Shown: one piece after another, positions 52,172-61,492 of the stretch
Numbering within the stretch: position 1 is the stretch's first letter
How the letters are laid out: every line of letters begins with the position of its first letter
DNA from: Palsa-504 sp963808315
GTDB taxonomy: Bacteria; Actinomycetota; Actinomycetes; Streptosporangiales; Streptosporangiaceae
DNA: 64,000 nucleotides
Direction: 5' to 3'
Assembly (NCBI GenBank): GCA_963808315.1
Contig: CAWEFK010000015.1
Span: 104,867 to 168,866 of the forward strand
Notes under the pieces: model-generated
The model's input: only the letters and a program-made list of their open reading frames with translations
Told to the model about the DNA's origin: nothing
Databases searched by the model: none
Position numbers and translations under genes: made by a program

Positions 52172-53503
52172 TCATTCTATGACGATGCGTTCTACGCGGT
52201 CGACCAGGAAGATGTACGACAACGCCCCGACCCCGGCGAGGATCGCGATATAGAGCAGGCCGTAGGCGAAGGATCCGGTCGCGCTGAGGATGATGCTGAT
52301 GACGAACGGCGAGAGCGCCCCGCCCGCATTGGCGAAGAAGTTGAACAGGCCGCCGGTCAGCGCGATCATATTGCCCGGAGCGATGTCGGACAGCAAGGTC
52401 CAGGCGGTGGCCGACGCCATCCCCTGGGCGAAGAAGGCGATCGAGAAGAACAAGATGACGAGCGCCGGCGCGGCCACGTAGTTGTCGAGGATGATGATCA
52501 TCGAGAGGATCAGCCCGGTGATGATGGGGGCCTTGCGAGCGATGCTCGTCGCCACGCCGCGGCGCAGCATCCAGTCCGACCCGGCCCCGCCGACCATGGT
52601 GCCGATCAGCGCGCACAGGTACGGGATGATGGCCATGATTCCGGCCTTGAGCAGGGTGAAATGCTTCTGCTCGACCAGGTAGTCCGGGAACCAGGTCAGG
52701 AAGAAGAACAACGTCGAGGTATTCGCGAACTGGCCGATCAGCGCTCCGAGCATGCGCTTCTTGCGGATGAGCTTGAAGATGTTCGAGAGCTTCGCGTGGC
52801 TGCGGGGTTGGCCTTCGACATGGACCGTGGCTATGGCACCGCCACCCCTTTCGATGTGCTCGAGCTCGGCCTCCGACACCCGCTTGTCACTCTGCGGGCT
52901 GTCCCGGATCCAGCCGAGCCAGACGAACGCGAACGCGAGGCCGAGCCCGCCGGTCAGGTAGAACACCGAATGCCACCCGTACTGCGTCGCCATCCAGGCC
53001 AGCAGGGGGGCGGCAATGGCTAGCCCGACATACTCACCCGCGGTATACGAGCCTGTGGCCGCGCCGCGTTCCCTGGTCGGGAACCACCTGCTGACCAGGG
53101 TGTTGTTGGCGGGAAAGGCAGGTGTCTCGGCTGCGCCGAGAGCGAGCCGCAGCCCGAGCAGGGAGCCGAATCCCCTAGCCAGGCTGATGCACCCGGTGAC
53201 GATCGACCAGAAGATCAGGGCGACCCCGAAGGTTTTCCTCGGCCCGATCCGTTCGAGGATCCATCCGCCGGGGATCTGCAGGGCCGCGTAGGTCCACGAG
53301 AACGCGGAGAAGATCAGGCCCATCTCGACGTCGCTGATGTGCAGTTGCTTTTTGACAATCGGCGCGGCGATCGAGAGATTCGCGCGGTCCAGGTAGTTGA
53401 TGGCGGTGGCGATAACAATGATCGCCAGAATCCAGTAGCGGACACGAGTGATGGCAGCCCTCGAGGGCCTTTCGATATCCTCAACCTGTGTTCTCGTGGC
53501 CAT
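52172..53503 (-). CDS. MFS transporter, anion:cation symporter (aromatic/sugar acid) type
   Basis: This 443-residue protein has twelve hydrophobic helices. Motifs include IATAINYLDRANLSIAAPIV in helix 1 (typical of the ACS/phthalate permease group), GGWILERIGPRKTFGVALIF (motif A loop) and LALGAAETPAFPANNTLVSR. Members import phthalate, 4-hydroxyphenylacetate, tartrate, hexuronates and galactonate. In this setting an aromatic or dihydroxy acid uptake role is likely. ATG at 53503 was chosen as the start. An operator-like motif lies about 83 bases upstream. Confidence 0.9.
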   Translation of the reverse strand: MATRTQVEDIERPSRAAITRVRYWILAIIVIATAINYLDRANLSIAAPIVKKQLHISDVEMGLIFSAFSWTYAALQIPGGWILERIGPRKTFGVALIFWSIVTGCISLARGFGSLLGLRLALGAAETPAFPANNTLVSRWFPTRERGAATGSYTAGEYVGLAIAAPLLAWMATQYGWHSVFYLTGGLGLAFAFVWLGWIRDSPQSDKRVSEAELEHIERGGGAIATVHVEGQPRSHAKLSNIFKLIRKKRMLGALIGQFANTSTLFFFLTWFPDYLVEQKHFTLLKAGIMAIIPYLCALIGTMVGGAGSDWMLRRGVATSIARKAPIITGLILSMIIILDNYVAAPALVILFFSIAFFAQGMASATAWTLLSDIAPGNMIALTGGLFNFFANAGGALSPFVISIILSATGSFAYGLLYIAILAGVGALSYIFLVDRVERIVIE

Positions 53504-53585
53504 ATCGCTCCTAAGTTCAGGCATCAGCTGCCAAGGCAGGTACTAACGGCAAGGTAACCCCAGGTAAAACACATGCCACCGTTCT

Positions 53586-53600
53586 TTCCGCTGAGCGGAT
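53586..53600. promoter_or_regulatory. TTCCGC-TGA-GCGGAT operator-like site
   Basis: This imperfect palindrome upstream of the MFS gene matches 13 of 15 bases with the site at 35579-35593 read on the minus strand, and the arms of the perfect palindrome at 46487. Confidence 0.5.
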
Positions 53601-53684
53601 ACGGGGAATTCCAAGGTGCGAGGCGGCACACCCGTCTCGATTGAGCGATTTTCCGGCTGGCGGAAATAGCATGGACCGGAGGCG

Positions 53685-54557
53685 CTAGGGCGCTATTCTG
53701 GCGTCATCGGCGGGAGCGGCCACCGCGAAGAGACGGGCTACGGCCTGCCGGGCGCGGCGGAGGAACTCAACGGGCCCGAGTGATTCAAGCAGGGCAAGGT
53801 TAGGTGTCTCGACGCTGAACGCCAGCCCGTCGGGCAGCGCCGCGATGATGTCGGCCAGGGGCAGTTCACCGTCGCCAGGCAGCAGGCGCACCGCGCGAGC
53901 CTCCAGGGCCAGGTCCGTGATCCCCGCAACGGATTGCCCGCGGGGCAGTTCCCGCGGCCGCGGCAGGTTATGCGGGGCGGCCAGCGGCGCGTCACAGAGC
54001 TGGCAATAGGCGATCAGCTTGGGATCCAGCGCACGCACGTCGCCTGGGGTGCCGCCGCCGCGTTGCAGGTGGAGCGGATCGATGATGATGCCGCCACCGG
54101 ACCCGCCAACCAGCATCGCCGCGTCGGGGAGCGTCTTCACCTGCATATAGGGAATGGCTTCAATCGCCGGGCGCAGGCCGTACGGGCGGGCGGCCTCCGC
54201 CAGCGCCGCGAACGTGTCCCGAGCCCGGCCCAGGTCAGGATCATCGCCCATGACGTTGATGAAACTCGCGCCCAGAGCCGCTGCCGTTTCGAACAGCGGC
54301 TCGTACCTCGCGATGACCGTCTGCGGGTCGATCTTGATGATTTCCGCGTCAAGCACTCGGACGCCGGTGTCAGCCATCCGGCGGAGGGTCTCGGCGAGCA
54401 TCGGCGAGCCGACCCTCATGGGCCATTCCTCTTCGGTGGGGCCGATGGCCGCCGCCCGGACCCCGACCGCATCGAAGCCGGCGTCATGGGCCAGCGACAC
54501 CCACTCTGGCGGTGCGGTATCGAGCATGGTCAGGTGACCCACGCCGACCAGCGGCAT
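53685..54557 (-). CDS. TIM-barrel sugar isomerase/epimerase-like protein
   Basis: This 290-residue xylose-isomerase-like TIM barrel (AP-endonuclease 2 fold) has LVGVGHLTMLDTAPPEWVSL near the start, GLRPAIEAIPYMQVKT near 160 and GGGIIIDPLHLQRGGG near 184, the conserved Glu, Asp and His metal sites. Such proteins include dehydroshikimate dehydratases and keto-sugar epimerases. Next to AroE, a 3-dehydroshikimate dehydratase-like role feeding aromatics is conceivable, but unproven. GAGGAGGCCGAC precedes the ATG. Confidence 0.78.
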   Translation of the reverse strand: MPLVGVGHLTMLDTAPPEWVSLAHDAGFDAVGVRAAAIGPTEEEWPMRVGSPMLAETLRRMADTGVRVLDAEIIKIDPQTVIARYEPLFETAAALGASFINVMGDDPDLGRARDTFAALAEAARPYGLRPAIEAIPYMQVKTLPDAAMLVGGSGGGIIIDPLHLQRGGGTPGDVRALDPKLIAYCQLCDAPLAAPHNLPRPRELPRGQSVAGITDLALEARAVRLLPGDGELPLADIIAALPDGLAFSVETPNLALLESLGPVEFLRRARQAVARLFAVAAPADDARIAP

Positions 54558-54734
54558 GTCGGCCTCCTCAATCCTCATCGGTGCTGCGACGATCCCGACG
54601 CTTAGGACGCTGCCCGGCCGGCGGGGCGGGCGCAACGGACATCCCGCCCAGTGGCAGGAACCGCATCTGCGGCCGGGCACCGGCTAACCTGCAACAGACT
54701 CGCCCTGGGCAGACCTCGAGATAGGTAAACAAAC

Positions 54735-55589
54735 GTGGACGCAACCACCGCGGTGGACCAGACGGTGCGGCGGGCGGCCGTGCTTGGATCCCCGATCGAG
54801 CATTCGCTCTCCCCCGTCCTGCACGGAGCGGCCTACCGTGCGCTTGACCTGCATGGCTGGCACTACGACAAGATCGAGTGCGACGAGGCCGGCTTTCCGG
54901 GCCTGGTGGACAGCATGGGACCCGAGTGGGCGGGCCTGTCGCTGACGATGCCGCTCAAGCGGGTGGTCATGACCGTCGCCGACGAGGTATCGCCACTGGC
55001 CGAGGCGGTCGGGGCAGCGAACACGCTGGTGTTCTCGTCGGCCGGGGGCACGCGGGCGGACAATACCGACGTGGCCGGCATGGTCTCGGCGCTGCGGGAG
55101 GCCGGACTGACCCGGGTCGAGCAGGCGGTCATTCTCGGCGCGGGCGGCACGGCGCAGGCGGCCCTCGCGGCGGTGCGCGAACTGGGCCACCAGTCGCCGA
55201 TCGTGCTGGTCCGCAACCTGGCCCGTACCGGCGAGCTGCGCGAGACCGCCGAGCGACTCGGGATGCGGCCGACGATCTCCGGCGGCCTGTTCACCGAACC
55301 GCTGCCCGCCACCGCCGACCTGGTCATCTCCACGCTGCCTGGCGGCGCAGCCGATCCGCTGAGTGCTACCCAGTGGAAACCAGACACCATGGTGCTCGAC
55401 GTGGTGTACGCGCCGTGGCCGACCTCCTTCGCCGGGTCAGCCCTGGCGGCCGGCTGCCCGGTGGTCAGCGGCCTGACCGTGCTGCTGTACCAGGCGGTCG
55501 CTCAGGTCGAGCTGATGACTGGTCATCCCGGCCCGGTGGACGCGATGCGAACCGCCTTGGTCGCCGCGGTCGCGGCCCGGCGGGGCTGA
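54735..55589 (+). CDS. aroE: Shikimate dehydrogenase
   Basis: The 284-residue product has AAVLGSPIEHSLSPVLHGAA near the start (shikimate site S-L-S-P), LSLTMPLKRVVMT with the catalytic Lys, and ANTLVFSSAGGTRADNTDVA. The Rossmann domain has AVILGAGGTAQAAL near 131. It reduces 3-dehydroshikimate with NADPH, or can oxidise quinate or shikimate. GTG at 54735 starts it. It is 27 bases ahead of the DHA2 gene on the same strand and divergent to the TIM-barrel gene. The other AroE-like copy at 19969 has a less canonical site, so this is the better housekeeping candidate. Confidence 0.9.
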   Translation: MDATTAVDQTVRRAAVLGSPIEHSLSPVLHGAAYRALDLHGWHYDKIECDEAGFPGLVDSMGPEWAGLSLTMPLKRVVMTVADEVSPLAEAVGAANTLVFSSAGGTRADNTDVAGMVSALREAGLTRVEQAVILGAGGTAQAALAAVRELGHQSPIVLVRNLARTGELRETAERLGMRPTISGGLFTEPLPATADLVISTLPGGAADPLSATQWKPDTMVLDVVYAPWPTSFAGSALAAGCPVVSGLTVLLYQAVAQVELMTGHPGPVDAMRTALVAAVAARRG

Positions 55590-55616
55590 GCCGGCCGACG
55601 CTGGGGGCGGCCGGCG

Positions 55617-57113
55617 GTGATTGACCCGAGGCAGCGCCGGACCGGGTTCCTGGTCGCGGGCTGCATGTTCATGGAGATGCTCGACGGAACGATCGTGTCG
55701 ACGGCGGCGCCGCGGATCGGCGCGGCGCTGCACGTGCCCGCGGCCGCGATCGGTCTGGTGATTACCGCCTACCTGGTTACCCTGGCCGTGCTGATCCCGC
55801 TCAGCGGGTGGATGGTGTCCCGGTTCGGTACCCGCAAGGTTTTCCTGACCGCGATCGTGATCTTCACCGTCGCATCGCTGCTGTGCGCGACCAGCAGCAG
55901 CCTCGGCGAGCTCGTCGCCTGGCGCATCGTCCAGGGCGCCGGCGGCGCGATGATGGTGCCGGTCGGCAGGCTCGCCGTGCTGGGCACGACGGCAAAGTCA
56001 GACCTGATGCGGATGATCTCCTACATCGTGTGGCCCGCGCTGGTCGCGCCGGTCATCGCTCCGCTGGCCGGCGCGTTCATCACGACCTACGCCAGCTGGC
56101 ACTGGCTGTTCGGAATCAACATTCCGCTCGGGGTGATCGCCTTCGCCGTCGCGATCCGGCTGGTGCCGTCGCTACCGCTGGAGCGGCTTCCCCGGCTGGA
56201 CTGGGCCGGGGTGCTGCTGACCTGTCTCGGTCTCGGCGGCCTGACCTATGCCGCCAGTCTCCTTTCCCGGGCCGCTCCCTCGTGGGCCACGGTCGTGGCC
56301 GTCGGGCTGCCCGCGGCAGGCCTGCTCGCCGCGGCGATACGGCACCTACTGCGGGCATCCGACCCGCTCATCGATCTGCACACCTTGCGGATCCCCACGT
56401 TCCGGGTCGCGGTCACCAGCGGGTCACTGTCGTTCATGGCGACCGGCGCGGTGCCGTTCCTGCTGCCACTGCTGTTCGAGAACGTCTTCGGCTGGTCCGC
56501 GATCAAGTCCGGTGCCGTCGTGCTGTTCGTGTTCGTGGGGAACATCGGGATCAAGCCGGCCACGTCCTACCTGCTCAACCGGTTCGGGTTCCGGACCACC
56601 CTGCTCGCCGCCTGTCTCACCCTGGCCGCCTCCGTGGTCGCCGCCGGCCTGGTCACCAGCCGGACTCCGGTCGTGGTGATCATCGTGATCGCGACGATCA
56701 GCGGAGTGGGCCGGTCGGTCGGGGGGACCTCATACAACACGCTCAGCTTCTGCGACGTCCCCGAAACGCAGATGCCGCACGCCAACAGCCTCGCCGCCAC
56801 GGCCCAGCAGCTTTCCATCGGCCTCGGCGTCGCCGCCGCGACCATCGCCCTGCGTCTCGGCGACCCCATCGGGCGCCTCCTGCCCGGCGGGGCCACCGCC
56901 AAGACCGCCTACACCGTCGCGTTCGTCCTCATCGCGCTCCTGCCGCTAGGCGCCGCCCTCGGTGTCGCCCGCCTGCACCGCGACGCCGGCAGTGCCGCAC
57001 GGACCGCGCCCGCCACCACCGGGACGTCCGCCGCCACCGGGACGTCCGCCGCCACCGGGACGTCCCAGCATCGCGAGCCGATGCTCCCCGTTATCGAGGA
57101 AAGAGAGCGTTGA
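55617..57113 (+). CDS. DHA2-family MFS drug exporter
   Basis: This 498-residue, 14-helix MFS protein has FMEMLDGTIVSTAAPRIGAA in helix 1, GWMVSRFGTRKVFLTAIVIF motif A and AWRIVQGAGGAMMVPVGRLA motif C-like, characteristic of EmrB/QacA exporters. The C-terminal tail contains a TGTSAATGTSAA repeat from 18-base DNA repeats. GTG at 55617 begins 28 bases after aroE. Its 3' end overlaps the convergent secreted hydrolase by 23 bases. It probably exports an aromatic or toxic compound. Confidence 0.88.
   Translation: MIDPRQRRTGFLVAGCMFMEMLDGTIVSTAAPRIGAALHVPAAAIGLVITAYLVTLAVLIPLSGWMVSRFGTRKVFLTAIVIFTVASLLCATSSSLGELVAWRIVQGAGGAMMVPVGRLAVLGTTAKSDLMRMISYIVWPALVAPVIAPLAGAFITTYASWHWLFGINIPLGVIAFAVAIRLVPSLPLERLPRLDWAGVLLTCLGLGGLTYAASLLSRAAPSWATVVAVGLPAAGLLAAAIRHLLRASDPLIDLHTLRIPTFRVAVTSGSLSFMATGAVPFLLPLLFENVFGWSAIKSGAVVLFVFVGNIGIKPATSYLLNRFGFRTTLLAACLTLAASVVAAGLVTSRTPVVVIIVIATISGVGRSVGGTSYNTLSFCDVPETQMPHANSLAATAQQLSIGLGVAAATIALRLGDPIGRLLPGGATAKTAYTVAFVLIALLPLGAALGVARLHRDAGSAARTAPATTGTSAATGTSAATGTSQHREPMLPVIEERER
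57018..57065. repeat. 18 bp tandem repeat in DHA2 C-terminus
   Basis: ACCGGGACGTCCGCCGCC is present at 57018-57035 and 57036-57053, with a partial copy to 57065, encoding repeated TGTSAA in the cytoplasmic tail. Confidence 0.75.
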
Positions 57114-58464
57114 CAAGCGGAGGGGGCCGGAACTTGACGTAGGGGTCGAATGGCCCGAAGCCAGACGCGGCTGCGGCGGCATTCAGGGCGCCGGGCTCGG
57201 TTTTGTCCCCCCAGCGACCGGTGTTCAGGCGGTACTGCAGTGCATTCAGCGCGGCGATGTAACCCGCGGGCTGGAAGTTGCAGTGGCCGGTCGCTTCGAC
57301 GAAAGCCTGCCGGAAAAGCGGCGATGAGCCGGCCTGGATGACACGCTGGCGGTACCAGTTCTCTTGCTCAACGGGCACGAGCTGGTCGTAGATGGTGTGG
57401 ATGTCGAGCTCCGGTACCGACAGATGCCCGGTAACCATCGAGGTGTGCGCAAGAGTAGCGATTGCTTCCGGATCGGCGGTGATGTCGGCGTTGCGGGTCA
57501 GCGTGTTCAGATCGCCGCGGAGGCTGAGGCCGGCGGAGTGGTAAAGGGCTCGCACTTCCGGCAGGAAGCTGCTGTGCGCCAGCTGCTGGGCGTAGTCGAC
57601 GCCTTTCGTGAAGGAGCTGTTACCGCCCGCGGCGACTTCGATCCAGTAGCGCGCCGAGATGATGAACGGCAGGACATAGTTGCTGATCTCGTTGTCCTGC
57701 TGCTGCTCTTGCGCGGCGTAGTCCGTTGGGGAAGGTGGCGCCGACCCGCTGTACCAGGTCGGCTCGTTGAGCAGCGCGGCGGCGAGCGCGATGCGCGCAC
57801 GACCTGCCGCCGTCGACTGCGCCTTTGCTGCCACTGCGGCCAGCGCCGTGGCCGCGGCGCTGGCCTGGTCCGTGCTCGCGTAATTCACGAGCTGGACCTG
57901 CTGGCCGGGAGTGAGTAGTTCGTCTATCGCGTATTCGCCCTCAAGTTGATACTCGTTGAGGTTGAGCGCGCCGCCGACCAGTCCGCAGGTGGTCAGCGTC
58001 CCGTCGATCCTGCCGCGAGCATCCTGGGTCTCAATGGCGCTGACCAGGCCGCCCATGGATGTGCCCCACGCGATGGTCCGGCGGGGCGGGCCGGTGATCT
58101 GCTCCAGGGCCGCGAGCGAGGCGAACTGATCTTGCGCAGCCGAGGCGAGCGCCCACCATGACGGGCCTGAATACGACGAGCCGACCAGTGCGTAACCCAG
58201 GCTGAGCAAATCACCCTGAGTAGTCGGGTCGGGCGCGTCCTTCGCGGTCAGGGGGCCGAACCCGTGGCTGTACAGGATGACCGTACCGTTCCACGAAGCG
58301 GGCACGTCGGCGACCCATATCGCTCCGTCAGGTAGCGAGCCCGTGTAATGCGTGCTGGCCGGTCCAGACGCTGCGGTAGCGGCGCTACCAGGAATGACGG
58401 AAGCCGCAACGAATACGACCGCGATAGCTGCGAACAAAATGCGCAGCAGACGCTTACGGCGCAT
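57091..58464 (-). CDS. Secreted alpha/beta hydrolase
   Basis: The 457-residue product has an N-terminal signal (RRKRLLRILFAAIAVVFVAA) with probable cleavage near residue 32. The mature part has SWNGTVILYSHGFGPL, the nucleophile elbow IAWGTSMGGLVSAI with the Ser near residue 133, LDIHTIYDQLVPVEQE with the acid and VEATGHCNFQPAG with the His. It resembles secreted esterases or tannase-like and proline-oligopeptidase-like hydrolases, but no specific family is certain. It is convergent to DHA2. Confidence 0.82.
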   Translation of the reverse strand: MRRKRLLRILFAAIAVVFVAASVIPGSAATAASGPASTHYTGSLPDGAIWVADVPASWNGTVILYSHGFGPLTAKDAPDPTTQGDLLSLGYALVGSSYSGPSWWALASAAQDQFASLAALEQITGPPRRTIAWGTSMGGLVSAIETQDARGRIDGTLTTCGLVGGALNLNEYQLEGEYAIDELLTPGQQVQLVNYASTDQASAAATALAAVAAKAQSTAAGRARIALAAALLNEPTWYSGSAPPSPTDYAAQEQQQDNEISNYVLPFIISARYWIEVAAGGNSSFTKGVDYAQQLAHSSFLPEVRALYHSAGLSLRGDLNTLTRNADITADPEAIATLAHTSMVTGHLSVPELDIHTIYDQLVPVEQENWYRQRVIQAGSSPLFRQAFVEATGHCNFQPAGYIAALNALQYRLNTGRWGDKTEPGALNAAAAASGFGPFDPYVKFRPPPLVNALFPR

Positions 58465-58630
58465 GAGAAAGTCCCCTTGGCTGAGGCAGCAAGTACCGGA
58501 AGCGTATACGGGCAGAAATCAGGCTCCTCCCGCGCTTCCGCCCAGTGAGAGCGGCCGGCCGCGCACGCCTTCCAGGTACGAAACCGCCGGGGCCGCCAGT
58601 CAAATCATGAGGTGTCGAGAGGCAGAAATC

Positions 58631-58996
58631 ATGGAATTCGATGTAGTGGTCGAGATACCTAAGGGGCAGCGTAACAAGTACGAGGTGGACCACGAGAAAG
58701 GCCGGATACGGCTGGATCGGATGCTGTTCACGGCAACGCGGTACCCGGCCGGCGACGGGTTCATCGAAGGTACCCCTGGCCGATGACGGCGACCCGCTGG
58801 ATGCCCTCGTTCTGCTGAAGGAGCCGACCTCTCCTGATTGCCTGATATGTTGCCGAGCGATCGGGATGTTCCGGATGCGGGACGAGAATGGCGCGGATGA
58901 CAAAGTCCTCTGCGTGGCCGCCGCCGACCCGCGGATGGCTCACCTGTCCGATATAAGGCGTCGGAGCCGGGCAAGAGCGTGGAGGCATCTAGAGCC
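58631..58996 (+). pseudogene. ppa: Inorganic pyrophosphatase, decayed and truncated by a repeat
   Basis: The ATG frame reads MEFDVVVEIPKGQRNKYEVD and RIRLDRMLFTATRYPAGDG. It then slips near 58770 to the frame of DDGDPLDALVLLKEP (metal-binding Asp block) and AIGMFRMRDENGADDKVLCV. After HLSDI about forty codons are missing, a short EPGKSVEA remains, and the interspersed repeat starts at 58996. Slip, deletion and truncation together mean a true pseudogene; a working ppa must be elsewhere. Confidence 0.8.
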
Positions 58997-59128
58997 GTGT
59001 CAGGTAACGTTCGGCCCGCTTCCAGCCGCTTCGCCGGGGCAGGATCCTAAACCTGACACCCACAACGACGGACCATCGGTGTTGCTGGGACAACCGCGAT
59101 GGACCATCGGTGTCGCTGCAGAGCGGGA
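58996..59128 (+). repeat. Interspersed repeat, copy B, uninterrupted
   Basis: The 133-base element starts CGTGTCAGGTAACGTTCGG, has ACCTGACAC at 59051-59059 closing a 63-base sub-block, and two GGACCATCGGTGT units. It matches copy A at 17486-17930 and preserves the MITE empty site around TGCTGGGACAA. It truncates the ppa remnant. Confidence 0.72.
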
Positions 59129-59487
59129 GCGCCCGGCACGGGTGTGGCAGGCGAGGCGGGTGGTGTTCGCGGGGGATGCTGGCCCTTCGCCGGGCGTTAC
59201 CTTTACCGCACCGGGTAACCGGTCGAACGCTGGTTGCTGAGGGACTAGCTGGCCCGGCCGGGCGGAGGCTGACGCCGAGATCGAGGCGTGCCGCAGGCGC
59301 CGGGCGGAGGCCCGCCAGCACCCGGGCTAGCGGCAGCAACCGAACTCCTGGTCAGATCGTGCGCTTCCGCTGCACGGAAGAGCGGCTGTGGGCAGCTGGT
59401 CCAGCGGGCATCGTGTTCTCCACGACGTCGGCCCTGGCCTGAGTCGGGAGGTGTCATGGCCACGGGCACTGACGAAGGAGGCAGGAC
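59129..59487. other. Stretch without a recognisable gene
   Basis: This follows the interspersed repeat and contains several short Arg/Ala-rich frames with no family resemblance. The last 35 bases hold GTCGGGAGG and GAAGGAGG purine runs near the CoA-transferase start. No operator is evident. Confidence 0.5.
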
Positions 59488-60654
59488 ATGACGGCAAGGA
59501 TGACGCCCGATGAAGCCGCGCTCCGGCTTCGTCCGGCTGACACGCTCGGAATGCCCCATGGCCCGGGCCAGCCGCAGGCCTTCCTCGAGGCGCTTGGGCG
59601 CCGGACGGACTGGACAGATCTCCGCATTTTCGGAGCAGCATTGCAATCCGCGGGTGGCTTGTTCACCCAGCCCGGAGTGCACTATCTGAGCATGTTCTAC
59701 GATCCGGCCGAGCGCCTTCTCCGCGACAGCGGGGCCAACGTAAGCTTTGCTCCGATGGACTTCCGCCGCGGTGTTCCTTATTATGCCGCTGCTAAGCACC
59801 GGGTTATGTGCACCGCCGCGACCCGGCCCGATGCTCATGGAATGTGCAGCCTCTCTCTTCACGCCGGAGCCACCGTTGACGCGCTGCATCGAGCCGGCGC
59901 CGACCCCAACCGGGTGCTCGTCGTCGAGGTACCCTCGGTTGTCGCCACGTTGCTGGCGGAAGGCGACGGCGGAGACTACGGCATCCATTCGGAACTATTT
60001 ACGCCTGGTCTCATGAAGCTATACCAAGCTGGTAAGGTAACGAACCGTAAGGGGCAGTTCGATGGCGTCGGTAGCTAGTTTCGCCGCCGGGAACCGAGAG
60101 CTCTACGACTGGCTAGACGGTAACGATGACGTAGCCTTCTTGCCAGTGGATATCGTGGACTCCCCGGCAGTCATACACCAGAACCGGTTGTCTATCACCA
60201 TTAACGGGGCTATTTCAGTAGATATCCACGGCCGGGTTGTAGCTGACACCATAAATGCCAGGCAGTACTCTGGAATCGGCGGTCACGAGGATTTCGTCGC
60301 AGGGCCGACCCTCTCACTGGAGGCGCGGTCGCTTCTCTGCCTACCCGCTACGATAACACTGGGTGACGAACTCCATTCACGTATCGTGCCGTGGTCGATG
60401 CAGGCACGGTGATCACGACACCAAGGCACCAGGTAGACGTTATCGTGACCGAATACGGCGCCGCCGAGCTGCAGGGGCTTACCGTCCGTCAGCGCGGCGA
60501 GGCGCTAGCTGCTATCGCGCACCCGGCGTTCCGCGAAAACCTCCGGGCCGCCGCCCAGCGAGCCAGCGGCGGTCGCTCCCCAGTACCAAGGACCGTGCCA
60601 GGCGTGTTGTCCGTCGAAAAGCCTGCGCGTAGCCCCGACCAGACAACCGTGTAA
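59488..60654 (+). pseudogene. Acetyl-CoA hydrolase/CoA-transferase, deleted and frameshifted
   Basis: The N-terminal domain (DTLGMPHGPGQPQAFLEALG, VSFAPMDFRRGVPYYAAAKH) is followed by a deletion of about sixty residues after NRVLVVEV, where the text resumes as VATLLAEGDGGDYGIHSELF. The catalytic-domain pieces KVTNRKGQFDG, VVADTINARQYSGIGGHEDF and HQVDVIVTEYGAAELQGLTV are spread over three frames, with slips near 60068 and 60395. The family is the 4-hydroxybutyrate/butyryl-CoA:acetate CoA-transferase type. The large deletion makes it non-functional; the downstream operon is intact in order. Confidence 0.8.
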
Positions 60655-60707
60655 GCCGACGCAGTTCCGGATGAAGTCACATAGCTGATCATGAAAAGGG
60701 GTGGCGA

Positions 60708-61492
60708 GTGCTTCCTTCATCGCTGCGGGTCGAGCTGAACGATGACGTGGCCGTCCTTCGGCTGTGCCGATCGGCGAAGCGGAACGCTCTGGACGACGAC
60801 ACCGTCCTGGGCATCGAGGAGTTTTTCTCCGCGCCGCCGGAGCAGGCGCGCGCGGTGGTCCTGGACAGCGAGGGTGATCACTTCTCGGCGGGCCTGGATC
60901 TGTCCGAGCTGACCGAGCGAGATGTCTTCGCGGGGCTTGAGCACTCGATGATGTGGCACCGGGCTTTCGACCGGATCGAGTCCGGCCGGCTGCCGGTGAT
61001 TGCCGTGCTCCGGGGGGCGGTCGTGGGCGGGGGCTCGAGCTGGCCTGCGCCGCGCACATCCGGGTCGCGGAGGACACGACGTTTTACGCCCTGCCCGAGG
61101 GCCAGCATGGGTTGTTCGTGGGCGGCGGCGGATCCGTCCGGGTGCCACGGCTGATCGGTGCGCACCGGATGGCCGACATGATGCTCACCGGGCGGGTCCT
61201 TGACGCGCGAGAGGGCCACGAGGCCGGGCTGTCCCACTACCTGACCGGCCTGGGAGAGGGAACCGCCAAGGCCATGGAGCTGGCGACCAGGATGGCGACC
61301 AACTCCCCGGTGACGAATTTCGCCGTGCTGCAGGCACTTCCGCGGATCGCTCAGGCCAACCCGGCGGAGGGTTACCTGCTTGAGTCACTGATGGCGGCGG
61401 TCGCCGGCGGAAGCGCGGAGGCCAAAACCCGGATGCGCGCGTTCCTGGAAGGGCGGGCGGGCAAGGTCCAACGGCAGGAGTCGCACCCGTGA
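60708..61492 (+). CDS. Enoyl-CoA hydratase/isomerase, frameshifted near 61033
   Basis: This crotonase-fold protein of about 260 residues has DVAVLRLCRSAKRNALDDDT, SEGDHFSAGLDLSELTERD (oxyanion and acidic segment) and, in the next frame after a slip in a G-run near 61033, LELACAAHIRVAEDTTFYAL and LPEGQHGLFVGGGGSVRVPR. It hydrates or isomerises an acyl-CoA. GTG at 60708 follows AAAAGGGGTGGCGA. Its stop overlaps the next gene start (GTGA), forming an operon with acetoacetyl-CoA synthetase and a 3-hydroxyacyl-CoA dehydrogenase. Confidence 0.85.
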
